A stretch of 64,000 bases of DNA from Paenibacillus sp. BK033 (GTDB lineage Bacteria > Bacillota > Bacilli > Paenibacillales > Paenibacillaceae): assembly GCF_004345425.1 (NCBI RefSeq), contig NZ_SLVP01000002.1:979747-1043746 (forward strand). Reading direction: 5' to 3'. Below, one piece after another: positions 56,357 through 64,000 of the stretch; within the stretch, counting starts at the first letter, position 1; the number at the start of each line of letters is the position of its first letter. The notes below the pieces were generated by a model. The model ran no database searches and was not told the DNA's origin. It saw nothing but the letters and a program-made list of their open reading frames with translations. Made by a program: the position numbers and the translations under genes.

Positions 56357-56761
56357 ATGGCAAAACTTACGGCTTACATAATGTCGGAAGACGCGAAAGC
56401 ACAGGCAGCCTTTTATGTGCAGGCACTCGGAGGAGAAATTTTGTCGGTTGTCACCCACGGCCAGCTTCCTGAATCCAATGAAGAACTGAAGGACAAGGTT
56501 GTTAATCTCAGCATGACGGCGGCAGGCATTACCATTCTTATGTCCGACTCCGTGTTTGAGCCGCTTAGACAAGGCAATGCGATTAATCTGAGTCTGGAAT
56601 ACCAAGATGAAGCTGAAGCTCAAGCTGCCTTCGATCAGCTGGCGGAAAACGGCAACGTCATTTGTCCGCTGGAGCCGGCTTTCTGGGGAGCCCTATTTGG
56701 ACAAATCGAGGACAAATTCGGCCTAAGATGGATGATCACAACTGCTGCTCAGAAGGCTTAA
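56357..56761 (+). CDS. VOC-fold protein, PhnB/glyoxalase-like
   Basis: 134 residues in the paired beta-alpha-beta-beta-beta pattern of the vicinal oxygen chelate fold: EDAKAQAAFYVQALGGEIL at the start and WGALFGQIEDKFGLRWMI at the end, both typical of PhnB-like proteins. The family includes glyoxalase, bleomycin-binding and 3-demethylubiquinone-like proteins; no metal-ligand set could be assigned here, so function is open. AAGGATG precedes the ATG by eight bases. Confidence 0.82.
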   Translation: MAKLTAYIMSEDAKAQAAFYVQALGGEILSVVTHGQLPESNEELKDKVVNLSMTAAGITILMSDSVFEPLRQGNAINLSLEYQDEAEAQAAFDQLAENGNVICPLEPAFWGALFGQIEDKFGLRWMITTAAQKA

Positions 56762-56811
56762 TGCAAATGAAAAGCGCGTTATCCAATAAGTTGCGTTATT
56801 GACGATGGGAT

Positions 56812-56853
56812 AAAAAAAGCGTTGTAGGGATAGCCCTCTACAACGCTTTTTTT
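56812..56853. terminator. Bidirectional terminator between VOC gene and mnmH
   Basis: AAAAAAAGCGTTGTAGGG and CCCTCTACAACGCTTTTTTT pair around ATAG, with T-runs in both directions. The stem closely resembles those at 42783 and 48600. Confidence 0.85.
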
Positions 56854-56914
56854 AAATTCACTTCGTTTATGCGAGCCATTTCTCTAGCGGGCGGCCCTTA
56901 GACTGGTTTCATCG

Positions 56915-57949
56915 TTATTTAGCATGGAAAGCGAGATAAGCTTTCACCTTCTGCACCGCATCCGCGATCGTATCCGCTTCGATTTCGATTCTATCCTGCT
57001 CATATTGCATCATGGAATGCTCGTAACGCGGATCGTAGTAATGCTCCAATAGCAGGCGTACAGCAGGCTCGAACCGGTCTTCCGTCAGAGCCTGCATAAT
57101 CTGCGCGGCAATCGGCGTATGCATCCGCTTCTCGATCTGCCTGAACGCGGCAATCAGCTCCTGCTTGTTCTCATACGGATTGTAGTCCTCCACGATATGG
57201 CGGACCCGTTCTTCCAACGGCAGACGGATAAAGAGCTGCTTCCCGGCTTCCTTCTTCTCGATCAGGAATGGAGGCAGCACGGCTTTGCCGATCCTTTTGC
57301 TCTCCCCCTCCATCAGCACGTACGGCGAGTCCTGCAGCTTCAGCACCTCCGTTACGAGTAAAGCTTCAAACGTCTTCTGATTATTCGCCTTTTGCCCGAC
57401 TTGGCCGAAGATCGAGCCTCGATGCCCCGCCATGCCTTCCAAATCGAGAACAGGATAGCCTTCCCCTTGAAGCTCGCGCAATATCGCCGTTTTCCCGGTT
57501 CCCGTATGGCCTTGAAGCACAATCGCCTGCGGCTTGAGCTCGAGATGCTCAAGCGTATCCACAATCCACTTCCGGTAGGTTCGGAAGCCTCCGGTCAGCC
57601 GGTAAGCCCGGATTCCCATCAGCGACAGCACCGTAGCCGTCGTCTTGCTTCGCATGCCGCCGCGCCAGCAGAATACGGCTTTAGTGTCTTTGATCTGCTC
57701 GAAGGCTTTGATGAAAGCCGGCAGCTTGGCCGAAAATAATTCAAGCCCCCGGTCCTTGGCCGCCTGGACGCTGACCTGCTTGTAAATCGTGCCCACCTCC
57801 GCCCTCTCCGAATCGTCGAAGAGCGGAATATTCAGGCTCCCCGGAATGGTGGAATCGGCGTATTCCGATGGAGAACGCACGTCGATCATCACGATTTCTT
57901 TCTTCTCCCGTAATGCCAGCAATTCCTCTATGGTGATGTCTTGAAACAA
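56915..57949 (-). CDS. mnmH: tRNA 2-selenouridine synthase
   Basis: 344 residues: rhodanese domain (about 1-135) with active Cys94 in AVFCWRGGMRS, then a P-loop domain with Walker A GHTGTGKT (147-154). MnmH (SelU/YbbB) replaces the sulfur of 2-thiouridine at the wobble position of tRNA Glu, Gln and Lys by selenium, through a geranylated intermediate, using selenophosphate. The gene upstream encodes selenophosphate synthetase, gap 25 bases. Start is TTG 57949, eight bases after AGGAG. Confidence 0.95.
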   Translation of the reverse strand: MFQDITIEELLALREKKEIVMIDVRSPSEYADSTIPGSLNIPLFDDSERAEVGTIYKQVSVQAAKDRGLELFSAKLPAFIKAFEQIKDTKAVFCWRGGMRSKTTATVLSLMGIRAYRLTGGFRTYRKWIVDTLEHLELKPQAIVLQGHTGTGKTAILRELQGEGYPVLDLEGMAGHRGSIFGQVGQKANNQKTFEALLVTEVLKLQDSPYVLMEGESKRIGKAVLPPFLIEKKEAGKQLFIRLPLEERVRHIVEDYNPYENKQELIAAFRQIEKRMHTPIAAQIMQALTEDRFEPAVRLLLEHYYDPRYEHSMMQYEQDRIEIEADTIADAVQKVKAYLAFHAK

Positions 57950-57974
57950 GTTAACCGCTCCTTATCCGATCAAG

Positions 57975-59024
57975 CTACAGTACAACGATACGTCCCGGAT
58001 GGTCGGCTACCGTCTCTCCGATCATGGCCGCTTCCACGCCGAATTGCTTCAGCTTGCCCAGAAGCTCCTCCGCTTGGCTGCCATCCACGGAAATAAGCAA
58101 TCCGCCGGACGTCACCGCATCGCATAAAATCCATTGACCGATCTGATCCAGCGTTTCCGGGAAGCTGATCGAATCCTGCACATGGGCGAAGTTGTTCTTG
58201 GTTCCTCCCGGTACGAAACCTTCCTCGGCCAGCTCCCTAACGCGCGGCAGCATCGGCACTTCACTCGCATGGATGCGGATTCCGACGCCGCTGCCTTTAG
58301 CCATCTCAAGCGAGTGACCAATCAAGCCAAAACCGGTCACGTCCGTGCACGCATGCACATTATACGGCTCCATCGTTTCAGCCGCCGTCTTGTTCAGCGT
58401 TGCCATCACATCCGTCACGCGCTGAACCTCTTCATCCGACAGCTTGTCTTTCTTGATGGAGGTCGTAAGAATGCCTACGCCAATCGGCTTGGTCAGGATA
58501 AGCTTGTCTCCCGGAACCGAACCCGCATTGGTTCTCACTTTGTCCGGGTGAATGAGCCCTGTAACGGCCAGACCAAACTTCGGCTCGTTATCGTCGATGG
58601 AATGGCCGCCAACGAGGGTAATGCCGGCTTCCTTCATCTTATCGCCCGCGCCGCGCAAAATATCGGCCAGCACCTGTTTGTCGAGCGTCTTGATCGGAAA
58701 GGCAACGATGTTCAGCGCGGTCAGCGGTCTGCCGCCCATCGCGTAGATATCGCTGATCGCATTGGCGGCGGCTACCTGTCCGAACGAATACGGATCGTCG
58801 ACGATGGGAGTAAAGAAGTCGACGGTTTGCACCAGCGCAAGGTCGTCGCTTAATTTGTATACGCCTGCATCGTCGCTCGTATCGATGCCGACCAGAAGAT
58901 TGGGATCCGCCACGGGTACCGGCAGGGAACGGATAACTTGCGACAGGTCGCCGGGACCAATCTTGCAGCCGCAGCCGCCTTTCGTGGAGTAGGAAGTCAG
59001 TTTGATTTTTTCAGTATCAGGCAT
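57975..59024 (-). CDS. selD: Selenide, water dikinase (selenophosphate synthetase)
   Basis: 349 residues. It makes selenophosphate from selenide and ATP. The glycine-rich N-terminal active loop is TKGGCGCKIGPGDL with Cys18, Cys20 and Lys21 (equivalent to Cys17, Cys19 and Lys20 of the E. coli enzyme); cysteine, not selenocysteine, is used. VGIDTSDDAGVYKL and VGGHSIDDNEPKFGLAVTG are ATP-site segments. It is in an operon with mnmH, so the product probably feeds tRNA selenation; no selA, selB or selC lies in the window. Confidence 0.96.
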   Translation of the reverse strand: MPDTEKIKLTSYSTKGGCGCKIGPGDLSQVIRSLPVPVADPNLLVGIDTSDDAGVYKLSDDLALVQTVDFFTPIVDDPYSFGQVAAANAISDIYAMGGRPLTALNIVAFPIKTLDKQVLADILRGAGDKMKEAGITLVGGHSIDDNEPKFGLAVTGLIHPDKVRTNAGSVPGDKLILTKPIGVGILTTSIKKDKLSDEEVQRVTDVMATLNKTAAETMEPYNVHACTDVTGFGLIGHSLEMAKGSGVGIRIHASEVPMLPRVRELAEEGFVPGGTKNNFAHVQDSISFPETLDQIGQWILCDAVTSGGLLISVDGSQAEELLGKLKQFGVEAAMIGETVADHPGRIVVL

Positions 59025-59155
59025 TTGGCTCGTATCCTCTCTATATAAGGTTTTATTAAGCTAACCATATAGGATAATGATAAAGGATTATGGCGATAAA
59101 ATCTAATTGTCCGTCCTAAGCAGTCCGTAATATTTCAAATCCCTCGTAAATACGC

Positions 59156-59198
59156 CTTAGAAAAAAAGCGTGTGCTTCCTTTCTCGGAAGCGCACGCT
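59156..59198 (-). terminator. Terminator of the large GH30 gene
   Basis: AAGCGTGTGCTTCC pairs with GGAAGCGCACGCTT (59167-59198, one mismatch); on the minus strand it is followed by TTTTTTT. It lies about 20 bases after the stop codon. Confidence 0.85.
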
Positions 59199-59215
59199 TT
59201 TGCTTGCAATCAATA

Positions 59216-62200
59216 TTATTTCTCAATCTTTATCCATGCAATCATCGGCTTGGAATTGCCGTCCTTAACCGCTTTGACAATAATCTCGCCGTTTACTGCG
59301 GAAATGTTCTCGAATACCTTCGCTTCGCGGCTGGAGCCAATGACGTAATCGCTCAGCTTGGTCTCGCCGTTAATCGTCAGGTCCATATTCCGGTCGCTGG
59401 CCTTCCATGGATCATAAAAGCCAACCGTCACTTTGTACGCACCCTCCGGCAGCTGAAAGCGGTAGGCGATTCCTTTGCCGTTCTCGTTGCCGTCGTATTG
59501 GCGGATCGTCTCGTAAGCGTCTACCGGGGAGGTTTGAGCCCATGTCTTTCCGTCGTCGGCGACATAGCCCCACTTCATGCCGGTAATCGAATCAAGGCCA
59601 TACTCTTGCTCCTCCTGCGACTGGTAAATGCCCAACACTTCGCCATCCTCTAGAGTGCCAGGAGTTCCGTCTCCGGCATCCGCATAATAGACGACTTTGT
59701 TATTCGAGTTAGGCGTCGCATCCATGGGTGCGGATTCCGAAGCAACTCCGCCGCGAACGGCCACGGCCTTAAACGAATAAGCCGTGCCGTTCTGAAGGCC
59801 CGTTACAACCGACGAGCCTGGTGTTGCTGCAACCTCCGCTGCCGCTCCGCCATTTTTTGGCGCATAACGGATCAGGTAGCTGTCCGCTCCGTCTACTTCC
59901 CTGAATTGAAGCACAACCTGCCCGTCCCCTTCCTTGATCTGATAAATTTCCGGAGCGGCTGTCAGGTTTTCGGGATTACGGGCAACCTGCAGGTAAGCGA
60001 ATTGCGCGTCCGCCCAGCTATGCAGTCCAACGCGTCCGCTCGTGTACGTCGAATCTTTGACGTCAAAGATCAGATTTCCGTCCAGATAGGCCTGAATATG
60101 CTGACCGTCGAGCTGTACCTCCATCTTGTAGTACTCCCCTAATTTAGGCGAGAAAGGTACGGCTTCGGCCAGGTTTTGCCCGTCTCTGCGAAGGAACAGA
60201 ATGCCGTTCTCGAAGCCAAACACATACCCCTTCGAATAACTGCTGCCGCGGAACGTAATTCCCCAATCCGCTTCGCCCAAGGCATGCTTCGCTACAGCGG
60301 TAATGGTACCGTCAATGATCGAAAGATTGTTTACGCCAATCTCGCCGCGGTTATTGCCGCCGGAAGCATGCTTTAGAAGTCCGTCTTCCATGACCCACTT
60401 GCTTACATCCTGCGTGTAACCCGAGAGATTACCGCTTGTAAAATCGTCCTTAAACCGGATTTCCCCGTTCGCAGGCGTAACCGAGGTTTCGGTGTAGCCG
60501 GTTCCTCTGCCGCCTTTGCCAATCGTCGAGACGCGCACGGTTACCGCTTCTCCGTTCGTTAGACCGGTTAATACGGTTTTGTTGCTAGTGATCTGCTGAG
60601 CGTTATCGTTCAGCGAGGTTTGCACGCTGTAGCCGGCTGCTCCACCAACAGCTCCAAACGTAAGCAGCGCTTCCCCGTTGCCCGGGATCGCAACCAGCTT
60701 GCCTGGCGCGGCAATATCCGGCATTACTTGAAATTCGACGGAAGGCTGGCTCGCGCTTGTGCCGTCGACTGCTTCCACAACGCCGTAATACACCGTTCCG
60801 TTCGCAAGTCCGTCAATCTGAATCTTGCCGTTAGGTACCTGGGTCACATATTGCCTGTCATAATTGCCTTGTTTGGTGCCGTATCGAACGCGATAAGACG
60901 GTACGCCAATCTGAGTATTGTAAGTGAGGACAAAACCTCCATCCGAGCTTGCGGCTTTTACGCCGGATGGCGCAAGCAGCTTAGGCGTGCCATACGCTTT
61001 CTTGGATGGCGGGCCAAAGCCATTGTCATTGCCCGCTCGTACCGTCACATCATACTGGCTATCGTTCTTCAGACCTTGCAGAATAACCGTATCGGTGGAC
61101 ATGTTCGACAGCTTCAATACCTTCTTGTCATTTTTGCTGCCGTATTCCACTTCGTATCGGTAAGCGCCTTTTGGAGCCTCGAAGTCGATTTTAAGACCTT
61201 TGTTAAGCGGCTCTACCTTTACGATTTGAGGAGCATCCGGTTTTTTGTTTTCTTTTACGACATCGCCGTTAAGCGTCACGATGGAACGGGCCGGGATAAC
61301 CGCATCGAACGAGCCGTCAGCCGATGCCGGAATGTCCGAGCCTCTCGCCAGATCCTCGTCTGCCGATGTGACATACGGCTTTAATACATGAACCGCCTCA
61401 TGCTTGTCGATGCCGCTGATTTCAACCTTGATATGCTGCTCCTTCGCGCTGTCGTTGACGAATACCGTCGTTACGGTATTCTCTCCGTCATGCTTGTAGG
61501 CCGATCCGAGCAATGCGCCGTTACGCGCATTCTCATCCAGACCGGAGAGCGCGATACGCTCCGCGCCCGGACGGATGAATTTACTGTAGTTGCCTAGCGT
61601 CCAGAACATTTTCGAAGTGAGAATATTTTGCTCGTCGCCCGGGTTATGGAAGTCGGTATAGATCAGGCCGTCCTTGTAATCTCCCGCGGATACGGCCGTC
61701 CACCACTGCCATGCGGAAGCATTTGCTCTCGCCAGGTCGAAATGGATCGTCTTCGCGATATAGAGCGCCGGGTCAATGCCAAGGTCTCGGCCGGGACCGT
61801 AGTCCCCGAGAATGCAATATTCGCTCATCCAATAAACCGCTTCGCGGTCGTATTTGTTCAAATTGGAGAACAGCAAATCCCTTAACGTGCCGTACCGGTC
61901 ATCACCCGTCTTGCTGTAATCCGACCAGTAGGAGTGAGAAGCGATATGATGGCCAACCGCTTCCTGCAGCTCCGGATCCCCGAGCAGGTCTTTAATATAT
62001 TCGCGGTATTTGCCAACGCCAAGGCTGTTGGAGCCGCCGCTGTACTTCTCTTGGCCCGAGAAGGATTTGAATACTTCATCGTCCAGCAGTGCCGTAATCT
62101 CTACGCCGTCCGGCGCGCTGATCTGCGTCTCAAGCCCTTTGGCCTGAAGCTGCTTGTACAGCTCGAGAATAACACGCTTAATATCGTCGTTGTTATATCG

Positions 62201-62887
62201 GTTGCCTTCCTGGCCCGCTTTGTTCCAGTCCCAGGTCGGTTCATTGATCGGGCTGATATAGTTCAGATAAATGCCTTGCTTCTTGAAATGTTCAATGACA
62301 TCCGTCAGGAAGGTCGCGAATTCGTCCTCGTACCCGTCTTTCAGGTTCGTGGATCCAACCGTGGAATCCGGCTGGGCATGGCCGTTCTTCGTCATCCATA
62401 CCGGCGGGCTGTTCACGAAGCCGATAAGCGTATCTACGCCGCGGTCTTTGGCTGCTTGCAGGAACCATTGCTGACCGGCCTGCTTGCTCCAGTCATAGTG
62501 GCCGTTCTCCGAGGATTTGAACGATTCGACGCGGCGCCAAGGATCGGTAATGATCGTCTTGTCCGTCTCGGTTGAGCCCGCCCCGATATTGAAACGCCAA
62601 GCGGTAAGGCCAATCCCCTTGTCCCTTGAGAAGAGCAGGTCCGCTACCTTGTTCTTGTTCTCCTCCGTCCAGTTCTTCCCGAGCTGCTCCATGCTCCAGG
62701 CATCGGACGCTCCGAAGTTATCGATGGTCTGGAAGGTGGTCGAGGCATCCACCTTTACGACGGCGTCGAATGTAACAGGCGTTATCGCTGCTTCTGCCGC
62801 GTAAGTTGGACTCCCCAGCGAGGTAAGGCTGATGACGGTACCCAGCATGGCTGCCGCGGTCCTTTTCTTAAGCTTGAACGGTTTCAC
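59216..62887 (-). CDS. Large secreted multidomain GH30 glycosidase
   Basis: 1,223 residues. Signal peptide about 1-31 (SPTYAAEAA). GH30 barrel with side domain (about 40-555): TIDNFGASDAWSMEQLG, acid/base Glu216 in ISPINEPTWDW and nucleophile Glu356 in VYWMSEYCIL. Then two fibronectin type III modules (about 560-735), another Fn3-like segment, a LamG-type domain (about 800-965, FKDDFTSGNLSGYTQ onward), an Fn3 module and a malectin-like C-terminal beta domain. It differs from the two GH30 proteins near 17-23 kb (FGASDAW in place of WGTSLAW), so a different substrate, such as xylan or another galactan, is likely. A 34-base palindrome made of two LacI-type operators lies 36 bases upstream of the start. 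Confidence 0.85.
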   Translation of the reverse strand: MKPFKLKKRTAAAMLGTVISLTSLGSPTYAAEAAITPVTFDAVVKVDASTTFQTIDNFGASDAWSMEQLGKNWTEENKNKVADLLFSRDKGIGLTAWRFNIGAGSTETDKTIITDPWRRVESFKSSENGHYDWSKQAGQQWFLQAAKDRGVDTLIGFVNSPPVWMTKNGHAQPDSTVGSTNLKDGYEDEFATFLTDVIEHFKKQGIYLNYISPINEPTWDWNKAGQEGNRYNNDDIKRVILELYKQLQAKGLETQISAPDGVEITALLDDEVFKSFSGQEKYSGGSNSLGVGKYREYIKDLLGDPELQEAVGHHIASHSYWSDYSKTGDDRYGTLRDLLFSNLNKYDREAVYWMSEYCILGDYGPGRDLGIDPALYIAKTIHFDLARANASAWQWWTAVSAGDYKDGLIYTDFHNPGDEQNILTSKMFWTLGNYSKFIRPGAERIALSGLDENARNGALLGSAYKHDGENTVTTVFVNDSAKEQHIKVEISGIDKHEAVHVLKPYVTSADEDLARGSDIPASADGSFDAVIPARSIVTLNGDVVKENKKPDAPQIVKVEPLNKGLKIDFEAPKGAYRYEVEYGSKNDKKVLKLSNMSTDTVILQGLKNDSQYDVTVRAGNDNGFGPPSKKAYGTPKLLAPSGVKAASSDGGFVLTYNTQIGVPSYRVRYGTKQGNYDRQYVTQVPNGKIQIDGLANGTVYYGVVEAVDGTSASQPSVEFQVMPDIAAPGKLVAIPGNGEALLTFGAVGGAAGYSVQTSLNDNAQQITSNKTVLTGLTNGEAVTVRVSTIGKGGRGTGYTETSVTPANGEIRFKDDFTSGNLSGYTQDVSKWVMEDGLLKHASGGNNRGEIGVNNLSIIDGTITAVAKHALGEADWGITFRGSSYSKGYVFGFENGILFLRRDGQNLAEAVPFSPKLGEYYKMEVQLDGQHIQAYLDGNLIFDVKDSTYTSGRVGLHSWADAQFAYLQVARNPENLTAAPEIYQIKEGDGQVVLQFREVDGADSYLIRYAPKNGGAAAEVAATPGSSVVTGLQNGTAYSFKAVAVRGGVASESAPMDATPNSNNKVVYYADAGDGTPGTLEDGEVLGIYQSQEEQEYGLDSITGMKWGYVADDGKTWAQTSPVDAYETIRQYDGNENGKGIAYRFQLPEGAYKVTVGFYDPWKASDRNMDLTINGETKLSDYVIGSSREAKVFENISAVNGEIIVKAVKDGNSKPMIAWIKIEK

Positions 62888-63246
62888 TCGTCTTCCCCCT
62901 TGATTTGAATTGGTTGGGCCAATTAAGAAAACGGTTTCATGAAACCGGTTTCTTAAAGCTCCGAAAAGGTGGAGCCGTCATCTGAAGAGGGGCTCCACGC
63001 TCTCGATTTTACTTCCTGTCCCTCCCCTCCACATCCTACTTTTCTCCTAAAAATTTCTTCGCTCAGCCGTTATTTTTGTCTAATCATGGATTTTCCTGTT
63101 GAATGAACAATGGAATAAGCAGTCCTTAACCAGCTTTCTTAGATATCGAATGAAATAAATTGGCTATAGTCTATGAGATATATACATTATTCCAACTCCA
63201 AACTTGCACGTACTATGAAGGATATCGTCAATTGAGGAGTTGAATA
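62888..63246. other. 359-base divergent control region
   Basis: It holds the operator palindrome 62923-62956 near the GH30 gene and an AT-rich half near the epimerase gene with a weak promoter candidate on the plus strand (TTGGCT 63160-63165, 17-base spacer, TACATT 63183-63188). No other gene is seen. Confidence 0.45.
62923..62956. promoter_or_regulatory. 34-base palindrome with double LacI-type operator
   Basis: The halves TTAAGAAAACGGTTTCA and TGAAACCGGTTTCTTAA are complementary at 16 of 17 positions. Inside are two 12-base operators, GAAAACGGTTTC (62927-62938) and GAAACCGGTTTC (62941-62952), separated by AT. There is no T-run, so it is an operator, not a terminator. Confidence 0.75.
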
Positions 63247-64000
63247 ATGAAAGCTTTAGTTACTGGAGGCGCAGGCTTTATTGGTTCCCACCTAACAGAT
63301 GCGCTTGTTCGAGCAGGCGCCGCAGTCCATGTCATTGATAATTTATCTACAGGCTTTAAATACAACGTCCATCCCGATGCAGTTCTACATGAACTGGACA
63401 TTAATAGTGATGCCGCTATGCAGATCATCAAGCAAGTTAAACCAGATGTTGTATTTCATATGGCTGCGCAGGTCGATGTCCAGCATTCAGTAGCGGATCC
63501 CGCCTTTGATTCTTCCGTCAATATCGTTGGAACGATTCGCCTTATGATGGCATGCCGGCAGGCCGAAGTCGGCAAGCTTGTTTTTTCTTCTACCTCCGCT
63601 GTTTATGGCGATTCCAATAAAGAAAGGAATGCGGAGGATGCCGTTACAGCCCCCATTTCCTATTACGGACTGTCCAAGCTTACTGGAGAAAACTATATCC
63701 GGCTGTTCCATGAAATGTGTGGTCTTCGCTATACGATATTACGATACAGCAACGTGTACGGCCCTCGGCAAAACGCTTCGGGTGAAGGCGGCGTCGTTTC
63801 TATTTTTATGAACAAATTAAAACAAGCCCTTCCTCTTTACGTTAACGGCAGCGGAAATCAAACCCGCGATTTCATCTATGTGCAGGATGTTGTCCAAGCG
63901 AACTTGGCAGCTATTCACCAAGGAGACCAGGAAACGATCAATATCAGCACGGGATTGCGCACTTCCATAAACAATTTGATTCAAATAATAAAGCTTATCC
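63247..64000 (+). CDS. NAD-dependent sugar-nucleotide epimerase/dehydratase, GalE-like (cut by window edge)
   Basis: 251 residues are visible; the gene continues past the right edge. Extended short-chain dehydrogenase fold: NAD-binding GGAGFIGSH (7-15), Asp31, and the catalytic SST...Y140xxxK144 (YYGLSK), with RYSNVYGPRQ and RDFIYVQDV as family signatures. It probably makes UDP-galactose or a related nucleotide sugar from its epimer; the exact substrate cannot be told. ATG 63247 is seven to nine bases after GAGGAG. It is divergent from the large GH30 gene. Confidence 0.88.
   Translation, partial: MKALVTGGAGFIGSHLTDALVRAGAAVHVIDNLSTGFKYNVHPDAVLHELDINSDAAMQIIKQVKPDVVFHMAAQVDVQHSVADPAFDSSVNIVGTIRLMMACRQAEVGKLVFSSTSAVYGDSNKERNAEDAVTAPISYYGLSKLTGENYIRLFHEMCGLRYTILRYSNVYGPRQNASGEGGVVSIFMNKLKQALPLYVNGSGNQTRDFIYVQDVVQANLAAIHQGDQETINISTGLRTSINNLIQIIKLI

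Noticed and set aside
62923-62956. The 34-base palindrome as a transcription terminator
   Set aside because: No T-run on either side, it lies upstream of two divergent genes, and it divides cleanly into two operator-like sites.

Overview
The window looks like the chromosome of a Paenibacillus-type spore-forming Bacillota. The evidence is strong Shine-Dalgarno sites (AGGAGG/GGGAGG), several TTG starts, a GerA-type spore germination gene set, LplA/LplB/LplC-type sugar ABC importers without a local ATPase, YesM/YesN-type two-component regulators, catabolite-responsive elements (cre, CcpA sites) and a T-box leader. No rRNA, tRNA, insertion sequence, prophage or CRISPR array was seen. Most genes lie on the minus strand.

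Layout. (1) 1-9359: a plant-polysaccharide locus. It holds a truncated GH27 gene, a secreted GH43 arabinanase-like enzyme with a LamG tail, its ABC importer (two permeases and a lipoprotein) and a membrane-bound AraC-type regulator. (2) 9568-13460: spore germination receptor genes; the B-subunit gene is inverted and converges on the C- and A-subunit genes. (3) 13640-15976: an MFS drug-efflux pump divergent from its likely TetR repressor, with an inverted-repeat operator over the pump promoter. (4) 16034-23391: a LacI regulator, a secreted GH30 enzyme with a ricin-type binding domain, a GH35 beta-galactosidase and a second GH30 enzyme without signal peptide. (5) 23634-29204: a huge secreted lyase-like multidomain protein. 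(6) 29415-32911: small accessory genes (nucleotidyltransferase, DUF4328-like protein, membrane-anchored Lon-type S16 protease, VanZ-like protein). (7) 33031-42627: YesMN-type two-component system with an extra solute-binding lipoprotein, an intracellular GH43, and a second LplABC-type importer preceded by a 25-codon small ORF. (8) 42928-48592: an LPXTG surface adhesin, a divergent class D sortase, and a cyclic-di-GMP-I riboswitch in front of a secreted transglutaminase-like protein. (9) 48724-59024: a GH28-like beta-helix protein, small unknown genes, a DUF2332 protein, glutaminyl-tRNA synthetase under a T-box with a CAA (Gln) specifier, a flavin-binding stress protein, a VOC protein, and the selD-mnmH selenouridine operon. 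(10) 59216-64000: a third, very large GH30 enzyme behind a 34-bp palindrome, and the start of a sugar-nucleotide epimerase gene.

How it works together (inference): secreted GH43, GH30 and lyase-like enzymes cut side chains of pectin or arabinogalactan-type polymers. Two ATPase-less importers bring in the oligosaccharides; the ATPase is probably a shared MsmX-type protein encoded elsewhere. GH35, GH30 and GH43 enzymes without signal peptides finish the job inside. Control is layered: CcpA/cre, an AraC-type membrane regulator, a YesMN system and a LacI-type repressor. The LacI-type sites at two loci 40 kb apart share one rare geometry, two 12-bp operators separated by AT. The most system-like novelty is the adhesin, sortase and riboswitch-controlled transglutaminase block.
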